DNA from: an uncultured Caryophanales bacterium
GTDB lineage: Bacteria; Bacillota_I; Bacilli_A; Acholeplasmatales; Anaeroplasmataceae
Assembly: GCA_937885165.1 (NCBI GenBank)
Contig: CAKZZJ010000126.1
Location: 1-10,605 of the forward strand
Direction of reading: 5' to 3'
DNA length: 10,605 nucleotides
Shown here: piece after piece, positions 7,736 to 10,605 of the stretch
Position numbering within the stretch: the stretch's first letter is position 1
How the letters are laid out: the number at the start of each line of letters is the position of its first letter
Made by a program: the position numbers and the translations under genes
The notes under the pieces: model-generated
What the model was told of the DNA's origin: nothing
The model's database searches: none
The model's input: the letters and a program-made list of their open reading frames with translations, nothing else

Positions 7736-9217
7736 TTATTTTGTTTGTTTTTTAAGTTTCTTTTCTTTTTTTAAATATAAATAAGCTATAACTCCTAAAG
7801 TTAAAACTACTAAAAATAAAAATACACTCACAATAATAAGAATTATTACAGTCGTATTATATTTCTTATTAATTGTTATTTTCATCTTTTCTGTTTTACT
7901 CATACCAGAAGTATTGATGGCGTAAATAGTGGCGTAATAAATTCCTTCATTTTCATAATCAACATCTGAGTCATCTATAACGAGGCTTTCTTCTATATTT
8001 GAATCAGATGGATCATATACATCCACATAGCCATATAAAGATGTTCTTTCTCCCTCATATAACGTTACATCTTCATATTTAATTTCGGGACTCTTGTATG
8101 AAATTAGTCTTACATCTAATACTGCATTAGCGTAATTTATCCCATCATCATAATCATAACTAATATAATAAAGTCCAACTTTATTTACTAAGTTATGGCT
8201 TATAACTAGATTATCATAATTTATTTCACTATCATCTTCTATTTTTAAAATATAATTAAAAAAATTAAGGTTATTAATATCAGTATCATAACTAAGTGTC
8301 AGTGTTGATGATGTAAGAGTAATAGAAGGTGCTATATCATCTACTACTTCTATCCTAAATGTTTTTGTTGTAGTATTTCCACCACTATTAGTAACACTTA
8401 TCTGATATTCTTTTGTCCCAATTGTTGTCAAATCAAATTCAGGATAAATTATGTTATTGCTGATATCACCATCAATTTCATCTGTGGCAACTATATATGA
8501 TTTAATATCAACATCACTATTCCTGTTATACTTAATGATGTCATTTGAATAATTTATAGTTATTACAGGATAATTTTCATCATATACGGTTGCATAAAAC
8601 TTATCTTCACTTGCATTTCCATACTTGTCAACAGCGTATACAAAGACCGGATATTTGCCGTTTTTTGTCAAATCAATATTATGATTAAATGTAATGCTTG
8701 CGTAAGAATAATTATCTACTGCTGTAACATTGCTTAATAATCTATCATTTATTGAAAGACTATCTTGTAGCTTCTTTCTTTTAAAATATATGTTATCTGC
8801 TAAAACTGTAATCTTTGGCGGTATTAAATCTTCAACAATAAATGTGATTAGGCATTTATAATTAATACATGTCCCAGGTGAATAATTATCATATTCATAT
8901 GCTTTATACCATACATAATATGTGCCTACCTTGTTTGTATCAACATCCTTTAAAAAATAGAGCCAATCACCGCTTCTTTGATAACTTATTTTCGCATCAT
9001 TTAGTCTTTTATTGTCTTTACACAAATATGCTACAGGAATTGTTTCATATTTCGATAATTCATCACCAACAGGTATTCTAATCACTGTGTTTTCCCACTC
9101 ATATGACCAAATTGGTGATGCGTAAATATGTATCTTGATACCTAAAACAATAAAGAATAATGTGATGAATGATAAAATAAATGTTTTATTAATAATTTTC
9201 CAAAAATATCTTGTCAT
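7736..9217 (-). CDS. Membrane-anchored surface protein of tandem Ig-like domains
   Basis: A 493-residue protein. The N-terminal hydrophobic segment (about 11-28) with preceding Arg/Lys acts as signal peptide or anchor; cleavage after the Ala of IYA (33) is possible. About five beta-sandwich modules follow, roughly 35-130, 131-213, 214-293, 294-374 and 375-450. Their joints look like VEDLIPPKI, YDENYPVI, VDDIAPSI and SYKSPEI, the pattern of DUF5011/HYR-like Ig folds that often build cell-surface stalks. A single transmembrane helix (about 457-482) and a Lys-rich tail (KKEKKLKKQTK) place the C-terminus in the cytoplasm. There is no enzyme domain and no LPxTG motif. The ATG lies inside the end of the regulator gene (29-base overlap), preceded by a weak AGGG site, so translation is probably coupled. 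Its job is unknown: adhesin, polysaccharide contact or sensor stalk are all possible. Confidence 0.8.
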   Translation of the reverse strand: MTRYFWKIINKTFILSFITLFFIVLGIKIHIYASPIWSYEWENTVIRIPVGDELSKYETIPVAYLCKDNKRLNDAKISYQRSGDWLYFLKDVDTNKVGTYYVWYKAYEYDNYSPGTCINYKCLITFIVEDLIPPKITVLADNIYFKRKKLQDSLSINDRLLSNVTAVDNYSYASITFNHNIDLTKNGKYPVFVYAVDKYGNASEDKFYATVYDENYPVITINYSNDIIKYNRNSDVDIKSYIVATDEIDGDISNNIIYPEFDLTTIGTKEYQISVTNSGGNTTTKTFRIEVVDDIAPSITLTSSTLTLSYDTDINNLNFFNYILKIEDDSEINYDNLVISHNLVNKVGLYYISYDYDDGINYANAVLDVRLISYKSPEIKYEDVTLYEGERTSLYGYVDVYDPSDSNIEESLVIDDSDVDYENEGIYYATIYAINTSGMSKTEKMKITINKKYNTTVIILIIVSVFLFLVVLTLGVIAYLYLKKEKKLKKQTK

Positions 9218-10358
9218 AATAATCCCTAATATCCTTATAAATTTTTGTGTTAGATGATATCTTCACTAATTCACTCATAAAATATTTGTTTAAAAATTTA
9301 TCACCTATTTCTTTATAAACAGGAATGTTATTTATGATATATTCTCTTCTTTGTTTTTTTGGAACCATGAGATATTCTAATATATAATATTCAAAATCAA
9401 GTCTTGTTATAGAACTATTATCAAGAAGCGCTTTTGATGCTGCCTTTTTTGAATAATTATTTATTCTTATTACTGCCAGTGAAAAATCATTTATTTCTTT
9501 TGAATTAAAATCCATTATCTTGTTATTGTTAAAAAATTCATAATAAAAAATTATTGTATTTATATATTCTTTCTTTGTTATTCTTTTAAGAATTAAATTA
9601 TATAAATTATCAACCTTATTTTTCGCTAAAAATAAGCAGAAATAATAACTTATTTCTTCTGCATATTGATATAATGCTTCATTTATTAATTTATCATGAA
9701 TATCAAAATAATTTTTTATGGCTTCAAGATTTGATAATCTTAAATCAATAAAAAGCAAATAAATATCTCTTAACATTTCCTGGTTGTGAGTTAGCTTTAT
9801 ATCTACTAAAGCAAGTAAATCATCTTGTGCTTCTCTAAAAGAGCCGCCAAGATAATGAAATATTCCTGAGAATAAAGAAAAATATGTTAAATCAGTATCA
9901 TACATAGTCTTTATTAAAGGTAATAATCTATCATAATAATCATAAGCTTCTTTTAAATCTTTTTTATAAAGAAAGCAGATGAATTTTAACAAGGTTGCCC
10001 TATAATTTTTAAAATCTTTAATTATAACTAGTTCACTTGCAAATGCTTCGTCATCAAAATGATAAAAAGCATTAGTCAGTACTTCTAAATCGTTGCTTAA
10101 TTCATATAAGTCATCAATGGCTTTGGGGTTCATATTTATTTTGTCACAGATATCAGAAAAATGTTCATTAGGCTTGCCATCATTTGCCTCAAGTCTGCTG
10201 ATATAGGCAATAGAACATATCCCATCAGCAACATAGCTTTGAGTTTTATTCAATTCTATCCTCTTGATTTTCACCTCGCTTCCTACTACAGATTCTTTTT
10301 CTTTTTGTTCTGCAATTCTTCGTTTGAACTCTTTTGAAAACGAATAATATCTTTTCAT
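9189..10358 (-). CDS. XRE-type transcriptional regulator with long TPR-like helical domain
   Basis: A 389-residue cytoplasmic regulator. Residues about 27-78 are a helix-turn-helix of the XRE (Cro/CI) class: IKRIELNKTQSYVADGI followed by the recognition helix in CSIAYISRLEAND. The phrase GICS-xx-YIS-R-LE is typical of Bacillota regulators that join an XRE domain to TPR-like helices (the Rgg/PlcR-like group). About 300 residues of predicted alpha helix follow (90-389), suitable for ligand binding or dimerisation; in related families the ligand is often a peptide, but nothing here shows the ligand. The basic 25-residue N-terminal extension before the helix-turn-helix is a little unusual. Start at 10356-10358 is supported by AGGAGG eight bases upstream. 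That ribosome site lies in a strong hairpin, suggesting control of its own synthesis. The gene overlaps the Ig-like membrane protein gene, its likely operon partner. No pheromone-like short gene was found beside it. Confidence 0.85.
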   Translation of the reverse strand: MKRYYSFSKEFKRRIAEQKEKESVVGSEVKIKRIELNKTQSYVADGICSIAYISRLEANDGKPNEHFSDICDKINMNPKAIDDLYELSNDLEVLTNAFYHFDDEAFASELVIIKDFKNYRATLLKFICFLYKKDLKEAYDYYDRLLPLIKTMYDTDLTYFSLFSGIFHYLGGSFREAQDDLLALVDIKLTHNQEMLRDIYLLFIDLRLSNLEAIKNYFDIHDKLINEALYQYAEEISYYFCLFLAKNKVDNLYNLILKRITKKEYINTIIFYYEFFNNNKIMDFNSKEINDFSLAVIRINNYSKKAASKALLDNSSITRLDFEYYILEYLMVPKKQRREYIINNIPVYKEIGDKFLNKYFMSELVKISSNTKIYKDIRDYYDKIFLENY

Positions 10359-10386
10359 ATATTTTTCCTCCTATAGGAAAAATATA
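10358..10386. promoter_or_regulatory. Inverted repeat enclosing the regulator's ribosome site and start codon
   Basis: Arms 10358-10369 and 10375-10386 are perfect 12-bp reverse complements around a 5-base loop. In the transcript the hairpin pairs half of AGGAGG (10367-10372) and the spacer up to the A of the ATG, which would hinder translation. A shorter nested palindrome, TCCTATAGGA (10369-10378), could instead be a DNA operator for the XRE protein itself. Confidence 0.65.
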
Positions 10387-10605
10387 CTATGGATTCATTT
10401 AATTATTTAAAAAAAGTGCATTAATAAAAAAATTGTCTTTGACTCATTAACAAAATACAAATATTTAATGATTTTATAAAAAAATCAAAAAAATAATAAA
10501 ACGAATCAAATTTTCTCTTATTTTCTCGATTTTTTTAGTTTTTAATTATGTAAATTTTATTAGAAAAAATTATTTTTTTTAAAAATAATTATTTATGTTT
10601 TCATT
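10387..10605. other. AT-rich intergenic leader upstream of the regulator
   Basis: About 220 bases dominated by A and T runs, with no coding potential on either strand. A weak promoter for the regulator may read TTGTTA (10448-10453), 18 bases, TTTTAT (10424-10429) on the minus strand; both hexamers match consensus at only four of six positions. An all-A/T hairpin (10568-10577 with 10581-10590) followed by a T run on the minus strand could end a gene lying beyond the right edge. No RNA gene or riboswitch is recognisable. Confidence 0.4.

Noticed and set aside
8869..9081. Plus-strand open frame of 70 codons inside the Ig-like membrane protein gene
   Set aside because: Antisense shadow with unusual His/Tyr composition and no start signals.
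10568..10590. A/T-only hairpin near the right edge as a firm terminator
   Set aside because: In such AT-rich sequence a hairpin of only A and T is easily expected by chance, and no upstream gene is visible to support it.

Overview
The window is very AT-rich (about 30% G+C by eye). Every gene supported here lies on the minus strand. Low G+C, strong AGGAGG ribosome sites, lipobox-type lipoproteins, a sigma-A type promoter and an XRE-type regulator with a helical C-terminal domain all suggest a low-GC Gram-positive bacterium (Bacillota). A gut- or rumen-associated Bacilli/Erysipelotrichia-like anaerobe fits best, but I cannot name the taxon. Trp codons in the intact genes are TGG, so the standard bacterial code is assumed rather than the Mycoplasma code.

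Layout in the direction of transcription (right to left). (1) 10605-10387: AT-rich, non-coding leader. (2) 10358-9189: an XRE-type regulator with a long helical domain; its ribosome site lies inside a perfect 12-bp inverted repeat. (3) 9217-7736: a membrane-anchored surface protein of tandem Ig-like domains, overlapping the regulator by 29 bases. (4) 7717-7639: a compact control region with a 29-bp dyad, a near-consensus promoter (TTGACT, 17 bases, TAAAAT, with TG extension) and a perfect 14-bp palindrome centred on CG over the predicted transcription start, as in LacI-family operators. (5) 7626-6037: a lipoprotein with an Ig-like domain and a C-terminal domain resembling the carbohydrate-binding modules found with pectate lyases. 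(6) 6024-2227: a 1265-residue lipoprotein with a family 9 pectate lyase domain, Ig-like modules and a GLUG-repeat C-terminus, ending in a clear terminator. (7) 2114-1521: a small two-helix membrane protein of unknown function, followed by its own terminator. (8) 1367-1: a decayed DUF234-type ATPase pseudogene running off the left edge.

How the parts may work together: genes (5) and (6) form a two-gene operon for surface-displayed pectin binding and cleavage, probably held off by a LacI-family repressor encoded elsewhere and induced by a pectin breakdown product. Genes (2) and (3) form a translationally coupled regulator/surface-protein pair just upstream. Whether that pair controls the pectin operon, for example through the dyad upstream of its promoter, is inference. 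No mobile element, RNA gene or CRISPR array was seen.
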